A stretch of 64,000 bases of DNA, taken from NCBI RefSeq assembly GCF_010730195.1, contig NZ_AP022613.1, positions 2,046,001-2,110,000 of the forward strand. The letters are read 5' to 3'. Source of the DNA: Mycobacterium conspicuum. GTDB lineage: Bacteria > Actinomycetota > Actinomycetes > Mycobacteriales > Mycobacteriaceae. Both the position numbers and the translations under genes were made by a program. Of the stretch, positions 63,511 to 64,000 are shown in pieces. A model generated the notes under the pieces. The model was not told where the DNA came from, made no database searches, and saw nothing but the letters and a program-made list of their open reading frames with translations. Numbering within the stretch: the stretch's first letter is position 1; each line of letters begins with the position of its first letter.

Positions 63511-64000
63511 CTAACCGGGTCCGTCGCTCCCCGCAGCCAGCAACGGCACCAGCACGTCGCTGATCGGCGTCGGCAACCCGTGCGCGCGCGCCTTGCGGAC
63601 GATCACGCCGTTGCGGATGTCCCATTCCATCGGCCGCCGGCCTTCCGCGTCGGCCAGGATCGACGTGCCCATGTCTTCATGGGCGGCACGGAACATGTCC
63701 ACCAACCCGTCGATTACGTCGTCGGGCAGCCGCGCGCCCTCGGCCCGCGCCACGGCCAGGCATTCGCCGACATAGCGGCGCGACAATTCGGCGACGTCGT
63801 CGCGGTGGAACATCCCGGATCGCCGCCGAGACAGCACCATGAACCCGGCCAGCGCGTTGGTGAGCAGCTTGCGCCACAGGGCGGTGACGATGTCGGGGTC
63901 GGTGTCCACCCGGCAGCCGGCGCCGCGCAACAGCTCGGCGACCGTCGTCGCCGCGGGTCCGTCGGGCAGCACCAGCGCGGCCTCGGTGCGCAACCGCACC
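63511..64000 (-). CDS. Ketopantoate reductase (PanE/ApbA) family protein, C-terminal part, Rv2573-like
   Basis: The window cuts off the N-terminus. The visible 163 residues are the C-terminal domain of the 2-dehydropantoate 2-reductase family: 'LWRKLLTNALAGFMVL' holds the catalytic Lys and Asn, followed by 'RAAHEDMGTSILADAEGRRP' with the Ser/Asp-type motif and 'EWDIRNGVIVRKARAHGLPTP'. The NADPH domain with GxGxxG should lie beyond 64000. The reaction would be reduction of ketopantoate for pantothenate synthesis, or of a related 2-oxo acid. Confidence 0.88.
   Translation of the reverse strand, partial: VRLRTEAALVLPDGPAATTVAELLRGAGCRVDTDPDIVTALWRKLLTNALAGFMVLSRRRSGMFHRDDVAELSRRYVGECLAVARAEGARLPDDVIDGLVDMFRAAHEDMGTSILADAEGRRPMEWDIRNGVIVRKARAHGLPTPISDVLVPLLAAGSDGPG

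Overview
The window is a 64 kb piece of a high-GC, slow-growing Mycobacterium chromosome. Gene order closely follows the M. tuberculosis block from about Rv2627c down to Rv2573, read in the opposite orientation; Rv numbers are recalled from memory, not searched. Three PE_PGRS genes and one PE gene with a PE-PPE hydrolase domain mark it as a species of the M. tuberculosis/M. marinum/M. kansasii type rather than an M. avium type that lacks PE_PGRS. Start and stop codons overlap (ATGA, GTGA, TGATG) at many junctions, so translational coupling is widespread. No rRNA, tRNA, CRISPR array, transposase or prophage gene was seen.

Layout. 1-7.9 kb: alpha/beta hydrolase, then a redox-looking cluster (methyltransferase, DUF2249, seven-iron ferredoxin, cysteine-bearing HTH regulator, membrane protein, cupin, nitronate monooxygenase, a second cysteine-bearing regulator, a second membrane protein), a DUF1990 protein and an aldo-keto reductase. 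8-12.6 kb: two tandem PE_PGRS genes, the first frameshifted. 12.6-19.6 kb: a thioesterase and the coupled run thrS - AP4A phosphorylase - pgsA1 - patA - pimA - Nudix, which covers early phosphatidylinositol mannoside synthesis. 19.7-22.7 kb: DUF4334 protein and pdxS-tesB2-pdxT (vitamin B6). 22.6-27.4 kb: an unusual short P450, an SDR, an ABC1 kinase, a YebC protein and a hemerythrin-like protein behind a SigF-type promoter. 27.4-30.5 kb: membrane spermidine synthase operon. 30.6-32.9 kb: SOS-type ruvCAB with a MIRU between ruvA and ruvB. 33-38.8 kb: two paralogous membrane proteins flanking a MerR module with a 44 bp perfect palindrome and a frameshifted PE_PGRS gene. 38.9-43.9 kb: carboxylic acid reductase and GABA aminotransferase. 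44-52.2 kb: yajC-secD-secF, a solute-binding lipoprotein, apt and rel. 52.3-64 kb: ppiB, glyoxalase II-like, hisS, PE-PPE hydrolase, radical SAM protein, TAT phosphatase, small secreted protein, a regulator/aldolase/DHDPS-like module, zinc metallopeptidase and a partial ketopantoate reductase.

Compared with the remembered M. tuberculosis order, vapBC40, vapBC41, Rv2600, PPE42/pdxH and dhaA are missing. Extra material includes the second PE_PGRS, thioesterase, DUF4334, P450/SDR/ABC1, hemerythrin, the MerR block, the PE-PPE hydrolase and the aldolase module. The most notable non-coding signals are the 44 bp palindrome (34078-34121), two 60 bp elements with matching inverted ends (26649-26708, 42473-42532), the ruvA/ruvB MIRU, the SigF promoter at 26740-26765 and candidate operators beside the two cysteine-bearing regulators. 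No gap between genes exceeds about 200 bp.
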